The notes: generated by a model from the letters alone, not told the origin. 49,929 nucleotides of DNA from Anaerolineaceae bacterium (GCA_016124855.1 WGMX01000057.1:1-49929), one strand, 5' to 3'. Counted from the stretch's first letter, positions 1-9,476 are shown. Program-made: numbers and translations.

Positions 1-80
1 ATAAATCACTGGCGCAAATTCCCCTAATATCGTTATCATCCATTTAGGCAGTTTAAGCATTTTCAACCTTGCTTGGCAGT

Positions 81-916
81 TAGGTCAATTTGCTTATTCT
101 GCCTCCTTTTTCTTCCTTATTCATGTACAAAGTCCAGCTTATGTAACTGAAGAGTTCAACCCGGGCTTGAGTATGGGAAGCAAATACGCCATCGGCACAT
201 TCGCGCTTCAGCGTTGCCCAAAAACACTCCATAGGAGCATTGTCCCAAACAGTTACCGACGCGGCTCATGCTGACGGTCATGTCGGAAGCGCTCAACCGT
301 TTCTGGTAATCCAAGCTGTGTATTGACTGCCACGATCTGAATGGTGCAGTAAATGGCGCGGCGGACGACGCTGGGTGAGTGCCATGTCCAGTGCGCTTTC
401 GACCAAATCCGTTCGCAGATGATCGGCCATCGCCATACCGACGATTTGGCGTGAATAGAGATCCATGACGGCTGCTAGATAGAGAAAGCCCTCAGCCATA
501 TCGATATAGGTAATGTCCGTCAGCCAGACGGCATTGGGTCGATTGGCTGTGAATTGCCGATCCAGCACATTGGCTGCTACTGGATGGGTTGGATCTGATT
601 GAGTAGTGTGTGGGCGACGTTTGCGAGTCATTTTCCCCTGAATGCCTGCCTGACGCATCAGACGAGCAACTCGATTATGCCCGATGTTGATCCCTTGTGC
701 CTGTAATTCGGCATGGATGCGTGGCGCCCCATAAACGCCCCGATAGTGTTTCCAGATCGCGCAAATGTTTTGTTGGAGTTCGCGGTTCGCCTGCTTGTGC
801 GTACTTGGCGCTTGGTTCAACCAAGCATAATACCCACTCTCGCCTATATTCAACACCCTACACAAACGCGATACTGGAAATTCCGCCTTACACGCTTCAA
901 TCGCTTGGTATTTCAT
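81..916 (-). pseudogene. IS3-family transposase OrfB, frameshifted
   Basis: OrfB would catalyse DDE transposition. The reading frame starts at ATG 916 and carries the HTH_21 region, the first catalytic Asp (TDITYID) and the second (HHSDRGSQYTA). It then hits a stop at about 293. Two extra bases after SQYTA change frame, DYQKRLSASDMTVSMSRVGN is readable in the shifted frame, and one extra T before WDNAPME restores the original frame, where the third catalytic residue (PMECFW) lies. The usual tail after ELFSYI (a YNxxRxHSALGY-like motif) is missing and the frame ends at about 81. The protein is therefore interrupted internally and altered at its C-terminus. Confidence 0.82.
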
Positions 917-1214
917 CGCTGCACATCCTTCGAGAAGATGCCCACCGTTTTTTCAAGATGTCACGCTCCTGCTGGACAACCTCCAACTCGCGTTTCACCC
1001 GCCGCAGTTCAGCTTTCAATTACTCCACTTCATTCAATTCCAAGCGATCCGTTTCACCATTCACCCGAAACCGTGCTTTCCATTGCCGCAGCAGCCCATG
1101 ACTCAACCCCAATTCCCGCTCCACTTCTGCTACCCGTTTGCCGCTCGTTTCTTGTAAGCGTAGCGCTTCCCGTTTGAACTCATCGCTGTCCTGCTTCTTT
1201 TCAATCATTCTCAT
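913..1214 (-). pseudogene. IS3-family OrfA, nonsense mutation
   Basis: OrfA is the HTH DNA-binding partner of IS3 transposases. The frame from ATG 1214 gives 64 residues with the typical start (DEFKREALRL) and helix-turn-helix (RVAEVERELGLSHGLLRQW). An in-frame TAA at 1020-1022 then cuts it. The expected leucine-zipper continuation (LKAELRRVKRELEVVQ) follows directly in the same frame after the stop. Past an A6 run the usual ending (GIFSKDVQR, then TGA at 915-913) is in a different frame and overlaps the OrfB start. Nonsense plus frame change make it inactive. Confidence 0.75.
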
Positions 1215-1338
1215 GCTCTCCTCTTCATTGCTCTATTTTACAAGGAGAGACTCACTCACTCCATTTTATTGGGGTAATTCCACTCAATACCTCGCTGCTA
1301 ATCACGGCGGGGTATTAGACACAATTACGAATCGAAAT

Positions 1339-3225
1339 TTAGGATTTATTTGTGGCGACCGGGACTATGATGGTCTTGTCATTTACCTGTGCAATAAATT
1401 GATTTTTCGCATCCCAAGTTGCCTGCTTAATAGTAGGCAGACTATTATAGTCGGGCGATCCACCAGCATAAACTATGCAAATTAATTCGTGCTGCTGTTT
1501 CAGCTGGTAGGTGTTTAAAATCGCAAGGAGATTATGCCCATAAACACTGTTCGGGCTTCCCGAAGAAACATGCGCAACTCCAGAATAGCCGGTGAGCGGT
1601 TTGATTCCGACTGAATTTCCGGCAAATGAGACAAATGCCCAATCGTTATCCATGAAAATGGTCGGCACAGCACCCGCATCATAGCCCAATGGCGCACTCC
1701 CTTCTTCAGCGATGACCTGTCCAACATTCGGATCAAGGGTGATTTGATGCGCGCGCAGGTGAGCATCACCCAGCAGAACCACCGTTGTATCAACAGTATG
1801 TTGATGACCATTGATTTGAATACTATAACGGCTCCGCATACAGCCCGATTCTGTTACGTGGTAGGCTAGAACCGATTCCCGCTGCCCCCGCACACCGTTT
1901 TCGCTTAAGCAAAGACAGCTATCGAGGGAGGGTTGACCATGATCGAGGCCAACATTAAATGGGTTGCGGGTGCTGTAGACCAGCTTGGTGTATTTGTTGC
2001 CATAATCGGGATGCACAGAGCCAGCGTTGAACTGCTGCACATGGCCTTGACGCGCCGCAAGCACCCAACCCGGCTGCGGAAACACCTTCACATAATCCGT
2101 CCCTTCAGCGGGCAGCGGCTCTTCCTCGGTCGTCCAGAAGGGGTCGTCATCCGCCAGACTCCACAAACCACTGAAGGCTTGCATCGCCCAGTAAGTCGCA
2201 CCGGTCGAGATATAGCGCTCGATGACTTCGGGGCTGCCGGAGGCCGTCAGGGTTTGTCGCAGCGTGCCGTCTGCTCGTATCGCCCCACGATCTACATACC
2301 AGCGTAAGTGTTTGCCGACCAAGCGTTTGAGCATGCCCACCGAATGCGGCCAGATACCCAGTCGATAAGCCCAGAGCGGCGCACCCAAGCGACAAAATTT
2401 ATAGGCGAGGCTTCGTCCGTATTCACAGGTCGAACCGTCAGCCGCGAAGAAATAGGGATAGTGCTGCATCCACGCCCGCACCCGTCCAAGCAGTTCATCA
2501 CGACGTTCCGGCTGCGAATCGCCATCCATCAAAGACCATGCCATGACGTGCATGGCAAACACCCACGTAATGTAATTGTCAAAATAATTCGGCCCGCGAC
2601 GGTCAGCGTCGTCATACCATCCGTCGCCGCAGTAGACGCTGTCCAGATAATTGCCCATAACATCGTCGATAATAGCTTGATCGTAAGCCGCGCCTAACAC
2701 TTTGCGCCCGCTGTGATTCAGCACCCAGAACAACGCCCAGTTGTTGCCCCAACGTGACGGACGTTGACCGACCTCATCCAGAAATTCAACGATGTGCCTC
2801 TGCTCGTGGTCACTCATGCGCTTCCAAATGCGCTCACGTGTCTGCCAAGTAACAAAAGCCACCTGTGCCGACTCGACTGTGCGCTGATCCCAATCAGGCT
2901 TAGGAACCGGCGCGTGTCGCCACGATCCCGCCATATCTGGATCACAACCATTCGCCAACGCACGGTAGGTCAGTGCTTCCAGATCATAGGTGACACCGCG
3001 CCACTCCAATTGCGATGGACGTTGGGGATCTGCCAGCCAACTACCAAGCCCCCATAACATACGGGTCACGCCTTCATATGACCCGCTGCCTTCGGCATAG
3101 TTTGGAATACCGTCAAACAGCGTTCGGTTGCCGCTGGCATTCAAATGATTGGCCCACCCCGCGACGCATCGCGCCCAGAGTTCAACCGCTTCTGTCCGTG
3201 AAAAAGGGGCATAAAAATCGACCAT
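1339..3225 (-). CDS. DUF2264 family protein (putative cytoplasmic glycosidase)
   Basis: About 628 residues covering a full DUF2264 protein: an N-terminal alpha/alpha-toroid-like half rich in Trp and Tyr (NYFDNYITWVFAMH) and a C-terminal beta-rich half. From memory, DUF2264 proteins include a CAZy family with beta-glucuronidase activity (GH154); that assignment is recalled, not shown here. There is no signal peptide. I place the start at ATG 3225, which has AAGGAT six bases upstream; an upstream in-frame ATG at 3270 would add 15 residues without a good ribosome site. It is divergent from the IclR gene across about 130 bp containing palindromes, so it probably belongs to the same uronide regulon. 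The exact substrate is unknown. Confidence 0.8.
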   Translation of the reverse strand: MVDFYAPFSRTEAVELWARCVAGWANHLNASGNRTLFDGIPNYAEGSGSYEGVTRMLWGLGSWLADPQRPSQLEWRGVTYDLEALTYRALANGCDPDMAGSWRHAPVPKPDWDQRTVESAQVAFVTWQTRERIWKRMSDHEQRHIVEFLDEVGQRPSRWGNNWALFWVLNHSGRKVLGAAYDQAIIDDVMGNYLDSVYCGDGWYDDADRRGPNYFDNYITWVFAMHVMAWSLMDGDSQPERRDELLGRVRAWMQHYPYFFAADGSTCEYGRSLAYKFCRLGAPLWAYRLGIWPHSVGMLKRLVGKHLRWYVDRGAIRADGTLRQTLTASGSPEVIERYISTGATYWAMQAFSGLWSLADDDPFWTTEEEPLPAEGTDYVKVFPQPGWVLAARQGHVQQFNAGSVHPDYGNKYTKLVYSTRNPFNVGLDHGQPSLDSCLCLSENGVRGQRESVLAYHVTESGCMRSRYSIQINGHQHTVDTTVVLLGDAHLRAHQITLDPNVGQVIAEEGSAPLGYDAGAVPTIFMDNDWAFVSFAGNSVGIKPLTGYSGVAHVSSGSPNSVYGHNLLAILNTYQLKQQHELICIVYAGGSPDYNSLPTIKQATWDAKNQFIAQVNDKTIIVPVATNKS

Positions 3226-3263
3226 CTTAATATCCTTACAAAAAATCAATTTTGGCGAATTAC

Positions 3264-3292
3264 TTGACAAGACTAATGAAACACTTTACATT
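3264..3292 (+). promoter_or_regulatory. Promoter for the IclR regulator gene
   Basis: TTGACA at 3264-3269, a 17-base spacer and TACATT at 3287-3292 form a good sigma-70 type promoter pointing at the IclR gene (start 3356). A KdgR-like palindrome fills the spacer and -10, so a bound repressor would block RNA polymerase. Confidence 0.6.
3275..3292. promoter_or_regulatory. Candidate IclR/KdgR-type operator 1
   Basis: AATGAAACACTTTACATT is an imperfect palindrome. It resembles the AATGAAAC...GTTTCATT sites bound by KdgR, an IclR-family repressor of pectin and uronate genes. It overlaps the promoter at 3264-3292. Function is inferred from symmetry, position and the neighbouring IclR gene. Confidence 0.45.
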
Positions 3293-3313
3293 AGTCCATA
3301 GAATAAAACAATA

Positions 3314-3330
3314 GTTTCACGATGTGAAAC
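3314..3330. promoter_or_regulatory. Candidate IclR/KdgR-type operator 2
   Basis: GTTTCACGATGTGAAAC has perfect GTTTCA/TGAAAC arms around a five-base centre. It shares the GAAAC/GTTTC half-site with operator 1, whose centre is about 38 bp away (near four helical turns). It sits between the divergent DUF2264 and IclR genes and could serve both directions. Confidence 0.5.
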
Positions 3331-3355
3331 CAGCTTATTATTTAGATAGATTTTT

Positions 3356-4171
3356 ATGGACGACAAATACAGTATTCAGGTTCTTGAACGTGCTTTTAGC
3401 GTCATGGATACCTTGCTTCAGTCGGGCGAACCCCTCAGCCTCGAAGCAATCATGACGCGCACAGGATTAACAAAATCCACCGCCTTCCGCATCATCTCCA
3501 ACCTAGTCCGTCACGGATACCTGACTGAAACCGACAGCGGTTACTGGTTAGGGCTAAAGATGATCAGCTTCGGGCAAGCTGTTGAGAATAACCTTGATGT
3601 GCGAAGAATCGCTGCACCCTACCTCCAAGCGCTGCGTGATCAAACCAATGAAACAGCCTACTTGGCGACTCTCACCCACGATTGGTCGGTGCTGTACCTC
3701 GACAAATGTGAATCCCGCCAACCCGTCGGTGTCATGCTCCATTCGCCCGGAATGACCATAGAAACCTACTGCACCGGATTAGGCAAAACCCTTGTAGCCT
3801 ATCAACCTGAAGCCGACGTTCATCAATGGTTGCAAAACCAAGACATGCCGCAGCGAACGCCCAATACCTTAACCAATCCGGAATCCTTTCTGGCAGAGCT
3901 AGCAGCAATCCGCCAACGGGGATATGGGGTTGACAACGGCGAACGCAGCCTCAGCATTCGCTGCATCGCGGTGCCCATTCGTAACGCCCAAGGCAAAGTC
4001 ATAGCTGCCTTAAGTGTTGCCGGTCCTACCGAACGGATGCCTGATCCACTTGTCGGAAGTGAAATTGCATATCGCGCCCTCGAATCGGCAGAAAAAATTT
4101 CCGCCGCGATGGGCTTACCAGCCTTAAAGGCCCATAGTATTCACAAGAATGGAAAGGAGGTGAAGCGCTAA
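3356..4171 (+). CDS. IclR family transcriptional regulator
   Basis: A 271-residue IclR-type regulator: an N-terminal winged helix (about residues 5-66, with GLTKSTAFRIISNLVRHGYL as the recognition region) and a C-terminal effector domain (about 80-255, with the conserved late stretch SIRCIAVPIRNAQGKVIAALS). Known members sense sugar acids or aromatic acids. KdgR senses 2-keto-3-deoxygluconate, the product expected from this locus, so that is the leading effector candidate by inference. It heads the uronide operon and is divergent from DUF2264. Two palindromes upstream suggest autoregulation. The ribosome site before ATG 3356 is weak. Confidence 0.88.
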   Translation: MDDKYSIQVLERAFSVMDTLLQSGEPLSLEAIMTRTGLTKSTAFRIISNLVRHGYLTETDSGYWLGLKMISFGQAVENNLDVRRIAAPYLQALRDQTNETAYLATLTHDWSVLYLDKCESRQPVGVMLHSPGMTIETYCTGLGKTLVAYQPEADVHQWLQNQDMPQRTPNTLTNPESFLAELAAIRQRGYGVDNGERSLSIRCIAVPIRNAQGKVIAALSVAGPTERMPDPLVGSEIAYRALESAEKISAAMGLPALKAHSIHKNGKEVKR

Positions 4172-4229
4172 GATTGGAATCCGGACGGCTCAATTAGTTC
4201 GTTTATTTGGTTTTGAACAGGAATAAACA

Positions 4230-6170
4230 ATGATCAAATTAAGAAAAGTATTTGCTGCACTCTTTGTAGTTATCATTACACTTCTCAGTCTATCCATAAC
4301 TGTTGCCCAAGATGCCATGACCTACCATCAAGCGCCTTCGCTTGACGATAAGGTCTCCAGTGGCGCGCTGCCAGCCGTCGAAGACCGCTTGCCGGCCTCA
4401 CCAATGGTCGTCACACCTTTGGAGGGCGTCGGTCAATATGGCGGTACATGGCACATGGGAACCCGCGGCGGCGGTGACGAAGTCATTTACGTCCGTACCG
4501 TTGCCTACCAGAATTTGGTTCGCTGGAGCACCGACTGGACATCGGTCATTCCTGATGTTGCCGAGTCGTATGATGTGAATAAAGAAGGCACTGTCTTCAC
4601 CTTCCATTTACGTCAAGGCATGAAGTGGTCGGACGGACAGCCGTTTACCGCCGATGATATCCTGTTTGTCATCAATGATGTCTACAAAAACTCGGAAGTT
4701 TATCCCGCCGTACCCACATGGTTGACATCGAGCGGCAAACCCGTTGATGTTGAAAAAGTTGATGATTACACCGTAAACTTTAACTTCGCGGCGCCCAATG
4801 GTCTGTTCATTCAAAACCTCGCCACCCCCAACGGCAGTGCTATGGTTGCTCAGCCCAAGCACTATCTCTCCCAATTCCACAAGAGTTACGTTGATGAAGC
4901 TGCTCTGAACGACATGGTAACCGCAGCAGGTGTTGACGGTTGGGTTTCGCTGTTCAATCAAAAAGGCGGCTCGGCAGCAGGCAAGCCCAATACCCTGTGG
5001 AACAATGCCGATCTCCCCACCATTAATCCTTGGATGGTTATTAGCCCGCTGGGGCCGAATGCAACACAAGTCCAACTGACCCGCAATCCCTACTTCTATG
5101 CGGTTGACACAGAAGGCAACCAACTGCCCTACATCGACAATGTCTACTACGATGTCGGTTCGGATGTGCAAACGCTGGTGCTGAAAGCGCTGAACGGCGA
5201 CATTGATATGCAAGACCGTCACATCGCCACCAACACCAACCGCGCAGTCTTCTTCGACAATCAGCAAAAAGGTGACTACCACTTCTACGAAACGGTACCC
5301 AGCAGTTCGAACGTCATGGTTATTTCCCTTAACTTGACCAATCCTGATCCCGTTAAGCGCGAAATCTATCAAAACAAGGATTTCCGCGTCGGGCTGTCAC
5401 AGGCCATTAATCGGCAGGAAATCATCGACGTCATCTATATTGGACAGGGACAGCCCTATCAAGCGGCACCACGTCCCCAGTCTCCGCTGTACAACGAAAA
5501 ACTGGCGACCCAGTACACCGACTACGATCCGGATGCCGCGAATGCCGCGCTGGATAAGGTGCTGCCAAATAAGGACAGCGAAGGCTTCCGCCTGCTGCCG
5601 AATGGTGACCGGCTCGTTATTGGCATGGAAGTCATCCCGACGTTGTTCCCCGAATGGCCGGACGAGCTTCAGCTCATCAAGGGCTACTGGGCCAAGGTCG
5701 GCGTGGCGATGGAAGAAGTCGTTGAAGATCGTGACGCCTTCTACAGCCGTAAAGGTGCCAACCAGCACGACGCGGCCATCTGGGGCGGTGACGGTGGTTT
5801 GGAAGTCATCCTCGAACCGCGCTGGTACTTCCCCTTCTCCAACGAATCAAACTACGCCGAAGCATGGCAGTATTGGTTCAACGACCATACCGATACCCGT
5901 GCCGAGGAACCGCCGGAAATTGTCAAGAAGCAGATGGATCTCTACACCCAACTCCGTGCAACCGCCGATCCTGAAGGCCAGAATGACCTGATGAAGCAGA
6001 TTCTGGATATTGCTGCCGATCAGTTCTACACCATCGGCATCGCCCTTCCGGCGAATGGATATGGTATCGTCAAGAACAACATGCACAATGTTCCGGCTGC
6101 CATCCTTCAAGCCTACTTGTATCCGAGTCCCGGCCCAACCAACACATTTACTTACTATTTCAGTAACTAA
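4230..6170 (+). CDS. ABC transporter substrate-binding protein, family 5
   Basis: A 646-residue extracytoplasmic solute-binding protein of the oligopeptide/nickel class (SBP_bac_5). Residues 1-26 form a signal peptide (KLRKVFAALFVVIITLLSLS, cleavage probably after TVAQ). There is no lipobox Cys, so it is not an obvious lipoprotein. Family landmarks include VIPDVAESYDVN and FTFHLRQGMKWSDGQPFTADD. The next four genes encode two permeases and two ATPases, giving a complete importer. Family-5 systems are often annotated as peptide transporters, but several relatives import oligosaccharides, and the downstream lyase and glycosidases argue for acidic oligosaccharides here. AGGAA lies upstream of ATG 4230. 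Confidence 0.88.
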   Translation: MIKLRKVFAALFVVIITLLSLSITVAQDAMTYHQAPSLDDKVSSGALPAVEDRLPASPMVVTPLEGVGQYGGTWHMGTRGGGDEVIYVRTVAYQNLVRWSTDWTSVIPDVAESYDVNKEGTVFTFHLRQGMKWSDGQPFTADDILFVINDVYKNSEVYPAVPTWLTSSGKPVDVEKVDDYTVNFNFAAPNGLFIQNLATPNGSAMVAQPKHYLSQFHKSYVDEAALNDMVTAAGVDGWVSLFNQKGGSAAGKPNTLWNNADLPTINPWMVISPLGPNATQVQLTRNPYFYAVDTEGNQLPYIDNVYYDVGSDVQTLVLKALNGDIDMQDRHIATNTNRAVFFDNQQKGDYHFYETVPSSSNVMVISLNLTNPDPVKREIYQNKDFRVGLSQAINRQEIIDVIYIGQGQPYQAAPRPQSPLYNEKLATQYTDYDPDAANAALDKVLPNKDSEGFRLLPNGDRLVIGMEVIPTLFPEWPDELQLIKGYWAKVGVAMEEVVEDRDAFYSRKGANQHDAAIWGGDGGLEVILEPRWYFPFSNESNYAEAWQYWFNDHTDTRAEEPPEIVKKQMDLYTQLRATADPEGQNDLMKQILDIAADQFYTIGIALPANGYGIVKNNMHNVPAAILQAYLYPSPGPTNTFTYYFSN

Positions 6171-6238
6171 CTGAATCCCGATCAAGCGGCTGTGTCCCTC
6201 AATCGAGGGGCGCAGCCCAAACTAAAAGGGAAATAAAT

Positions 6239-7228
6239 ATGTTGCGTTTTTTAGTGAAACGTTTGATTTCGTTGGCTGTGACTCTGTTTGCGGTATCGGT
6301 CGTCGCTTTTGCCATCATTCAGCTTCCGCCGGGTGACTTCCTGACCTCGTACATTGCCAACTTGGCAGGTGATGGACAAGCGACCAGCCAAGCCATCATC
6401 GATAAGCTGCGTGAAAATTATGGACTCGATCAATCTGTTTTTGTGCAGTATGGCAAATGGATGAACAACATCCTCAGTAAAGGCGACTTCGGACAATCCT
6501 TCGAGTGGAACCGTCCCGTCGGTGAAGTCGTCGCCAGCCGTATGGGCATGACGATTGCGCTTGCGCTCGTCACGCTCATGATCACATGGATGATTGCACT
6601 GCCGATAGGCATTTATTCGGCGGTGAAACAGTACTCGTTGGGAGATTACGTCGCCACGATTATCGGTTTCATTGGCGTTGCCATACCGGACTTTCTCATT
6701 TCACTGGTACTGCTTTACATTGCCTTCAAATACTTTAACCAGAGTGTCGGCGGGTTGTTTTCCCAAGAATTTGAGAATGCGGACTGGTCATACGCCAAAC
6801 TGCTCGACCTACTCAGTCACCTCTGGATCCCTGTCATCATCATCGGCCTCAGTGGAACAGCGAGTTTGATTCGCGTCATGCGAGCCAACCTGCTCGATGA
6901 ACTGCGCAAGCCATATGTCATCACCGCCCGCGCACGCGGATTGCCAGAGTGGAAAGTCATCGTGAAGTACCCCGTTCGCGTCGCCTTGAATCCGTTCATC
7001 AGCACGGTGGGTTGGGTGCTGCCGGGTTTGGTATCCGGATCGATTATTGTCGCCGTCGTCTTGAGCCTGCCCACAGCCGGTCCTCTGCTGTTGAAATCGC
7101 TTCTGACGCAGGACATGTACCTCGCAGGCGCATTCATCCTCCTGCTTAGTGTGCTAACCATGATCGGCACCCTGACATCCGATATTTTGCTCGCGCTGGT
7201 CGATCCACGAATTCGATACAGTAGATAG
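6239..7228 (+). CDS. ABC transporter permease, DppB-like
   Basis: A 329-residue inner-membrane permease with about six transmembrane helices. The first is near residues 9-30 and is followed by the DppB-type GLDQSVFVQYGKWM region. The cytoplasmic coupling loop appears as VITARARGLPEWKVIVKYPV, with the EAA-like Gly. It pairs with the next permease to form the channel. It starts at ATG 6239 after AGGGA and lies 68 bp downstream of the binding protein, the expected second position. Confidence 0.9.
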   Translation: MLRFLVKRLISLAVTLFAVSVVAFAIIQLPPGDFLTSYIANLAGDGQATSQAIIDKLRENYGLDQSVFVQYGKWMNNILSKGDFGQSFEWNRPVGEVVASRMGMTIALALVTLMITWMIALPIGIYSAVKQYSLGDYVATIIGFIGVAIPDFLISLVLLYIAFKYFNQSVGGLFSQEFENADWSYAKLLDLLSHLWIPVIIIGLSGTASLIRVMRANLLDELRKPYVITARARGLPEWKVIVKYPVRVALNPFISTVGWVLPGLVSGSIIVAVVLSLPTAGPLLLKSLLTQDMYLAGAFILLLSVLTMIGTLTSDILLALVDPRIRYSR

Positions 7229-7237
7229 TGACCAAGA

Positions 7238-8431
7238 ATGGAAACCAAACCTAACGAACTCCAAAGCGCTTTGGCGCAAAATTCGGTGGAAGACGCAGCG
7301 ACAGAAATAGAAACAGGCGAAATCTTGGGGCATGACGACACCCGTATTCATGTCGCCTCACAATGGCAGTTAATCTGGTGGCGCTTCAGACGACACAAGC
7401 TGGCGTTAATCAGCGCCTTTGTGCTGGTTTTCATCTACTTGGTCGTCCTGTTTGCAGAATTCCTCGCCCCTTACGATCCAGCCGACTACAGCGCCCGCTA
7501 CACCTATGCTCCGCCGCAAACACTCCATTTATTTGACGACAGCAGCGGTCAACTGGAGTTCCGCCCGTACGTCAATGACTATAAGGTAGAAATTGATCCG
7601 GCGGCGCTGCGGCGCACCTTCGTTCTCGATCCGGACAAAAAAATACCACTCCACTTTTTCGTGCATAGCTGGTCATACAAACTATTCGGCTTCATTCCCA
7701 CCAACATCCATCTGGTTGGCCCGGCCAATTCAGGTGACCGTATCTATTTGCTTGGTGCGGATGCCGTCGGACGCGACGTTCTCAGCCGGATGGTCTATGG
7801 AACCCGTGTCTCGATGACCATCGGCCTTGTCAGTGTTGCCATCAGCCTGCTCCTCGGCATTTTTCTGGGTGGGATTTCCGGCTATTTCGGCGGCTGGATC
7901 GACGACATCATCCAGCGTGTCATTGACTTCTTGCGCTCACTGCCGACTATACCGCTGTGGCTGGGCTTGGCCGCTGCCTTCCCCATCACATGGGGGCCGC
8001 TGCAAACCTACTTCGCAATCACCATTATTCTCTCGTTCATCGGCTGGACGTCGTTGGCGCGTGTGGTACGTGGACGGTTTCTGGCACTCCGCACTGAAGA
8101 CTTCGTCATGGCGGCTCGCTTAGACGGTGCCAGCCAAATGAGCGTGATTTTCGAACACATGCTGCCAGCCTTTTACAGTCACATCATCGCCTCCATCACT
8201 TTAGCCATTCCGCAGGTCATTCTGGCCGAAACCGCTCTCAGCTTTCTGGGCTTAGGGTTGCGTCCGCCGGTGGTGAGCTGGGGTGTCTTATTGCAAGACG
8301 CACAGAACGTCCGCTCGGTGGCAACTGCTCCGTGGCTGCTGATTCCGGCGGTCGGTGTCGTGGCCGCAGTACTGGCCTTGAATTTTCTAGGGGATGGCCT
8401 GCGTGACGCTGCCGATCCATATGTCCATTAA
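7238..8431 (+). CDS. ABC transporter permease, DppC-like
   Basis: A 397-residue permease. A cytoplasmic N-terminus (about 1-60) leads to TM1 (LALISAFVLVFIYLVVLFAE). A long periplasmic insert (about residues 85-170) makes it roughly 100 residues longer than a typical DppC. The BPD_transp core follows, and the coupling loop is near EHMLPAFYSHIIASITLAIP. It starts 9 bp after dppB-like and ends 25 bp before the ATPase. The long insert may contact the binding protein; that is inference. Confidence 0.9.
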   Translation: METKPNELQSALAQNSVEDAATEIETGEILGHDDTRIHVASQWQLIWWRFRRHKLALISAFVLVFIYLVVLFAEFLAPYDPADYSARYTYAPPQTLHLFDDSSGQLEFRPYVNDYKVEIDPAALRRTFVLDPDKKIPLHFFVHSWSYKLFGFIPTNIHLVGPANSGDRIYLLGADAVGRDVLSRMVYGTRVSMTIGLVSVAISLLLGIFLGGISGYFGGWIDDIIQRVIDFLRSLPTIPLWLGLAAAFPITWGPLQTYFAITIILSFIGWTSLARVVRGRFLALRTEDFVMAARLDGASQMSVIFEHMLPAFYSHIIASITLAIPQVILAETALSFLGLGLRPPVVSWGVLLQDAQNVRSVATAPWLLIPAVGVVAAVLALNFLGDGLRDAADPYVH

Positions 8432-8456
8432 TTAATACTTGGGAGAACCTAAAACA

Positions 8457-9476
8457 GTGGATTCTCACGGCCTTTTGTTACAAGTTAAAGATTTAAGAAC
8501 ACATTTTTTTCTTCGCGAAGGAACTGTTCGGGCAGTTGATGGTGTCGACTTCACCCTAACGCGCCGCTCGACCATCGGTATCGTCGGCGAAAGCGGCTGT
8601 GGTAAAAGCGTGATGGCCTATTCGATTTTGCAGCTCATCACTAAGCCGGGACGCATTGTGTCGGGTAATGTCTTCTTTGATCGCTCGGACAACGACACGC
8701 CGGACATCGTTGACCTGACGTCATTCAAAGAAAACAGCCCGCAACTGCGTGCCGTGCGCGGCAAAGATATTTCACTCATTTTTCAGGAACCGATGAACTC
8801 GCTCAGCCCCGTTCATACCATCGGCGACCAGATCACCGAAGGTATGCTGCTGCATACCAAGATGACCAAAGCCGAAGCCACAAAGGAGGCCATCGACCTG
8901 CTGCGGGAAGTCGGTATTCCGAAGCCCGAAGAGCGTATCAACAATTACACTTTTCAGTTGAGCGGCGGAATGCGCCAGAGAGCCATGATTGCCGCCGCCC
9001 TCGCATGCAGCCCCAAACTGCTCATCGCCGATGAACCCACGACCGCCCTCGACGTGACGACCCAAGCCCAGATTCTCGACCTGCTAAAAAAGCTGCAAGA
9101 ACATTTCGGCATGGCGATCATGCTCATTACGCATGATCTCGGTGTGGTCGCGGAAACCTGCGATGAGGTCGTGGTCATGTATCTGGGTGAAGTCGTTGAG
9201 CAGGCCGCCGTCGACCAGTTATTTCATGATCCACTGCATCCCTACACACAGGCACTGCTGAAATCAGTGCCGAAACTCGGCTACGGGCGCAAACAAAAAC
9301 TGGATCCCATTCGCGGCAGCATTCCCGATCCGTTCAGCCGCCCCACGGGCTGCCCGTTCCACGAACGCTGCGAGAAACGCATCGTCGGCAAATGCGAAGT
9401 CATTCACCCCAAATTGACGACCCTACCGGACGGGCGCACGGTGCGCTGCTTGCTGTATGAGGATCAAGAATCATGA
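8457..9476 (+). CDS. ABC transporter ATPase, DppD/OppD-like
   Basis: About 339 residues. The nucleotide-binding domain has Walker A GESGCGKS, signature LSGGMRQR, Walker B LLIADEPTTALD and switch His in ITHDLGVV. The oligo_HPY tail contains the Cys set (GCPFHERC, GKC, VRC) that in some relatives binds an iron-sulfur cluster. I prefer the GTG at 8457, preceded by GGGAG; an in-frame TTG at 8439 would add six residues but lacks a ribosome site. The stop overlaps the next start by 4 bases, indicating translational coupling. Confidence 0.9.
   Translation: MDSHGLLLQVKDLRTHFFLREGTVRAVDGVDFTLTRRSTIGIVGESGCGKSVMAYSILQLITKPGRIVSGNVFFDRSDNDTPDIVDLTSFKENSPQLRAVRGKDISLIFQEPMNSLSPVHTIGDQITEGMLLHTKMTKAEATKEAIDLLREVGIPKPEERINNYTFQLSGGMRQRAMIAAALACSPKLLIADEPTTALDVTTQAQILDLLKKLQEHFGMAIMLITHDLGVVAETCDEVVVMYLGEVVEQAAVDQLFHDPLHPYTQALLKSVPKLGYGRKQKLDPIRGSIPDPFSRPTGCPFHERCEKRIVGKCEVIHPKLTTLPDGRTVRCLLYEDQES

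Larger units (their letters stand above)
10..1282 (-). mobile_element. Decayed IS3-family insertion sequence
   Basis: An element of about 1.27 kb with the OrfA/OrfB arrangement of IS3, transcribed on the minus strand. The right end (read inward from 1282) begins TGGAATTACCCCAATA. The left end (from 10) reads TGGCGCAAATTCCCCTAATA, a loose match that looks like the partner inverted repeat. The length fits the family (1.2-1.5 kb). I see no target-site duplication. Both reading frames are broken, so it should be immobile without help from a related element. The ends are less certain than the family call. Confidence 0.72.

Noticed and set aside
4608..5372. A 254-codon open frame antisense to the substrate-binding protein gene
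   Set aside because: It lies wholly inside a well-supported gene on the other strand, has low-complexity Val/Ile/Gly composition, no ribosome site and no domain. It reflects codon bias of the real gene.
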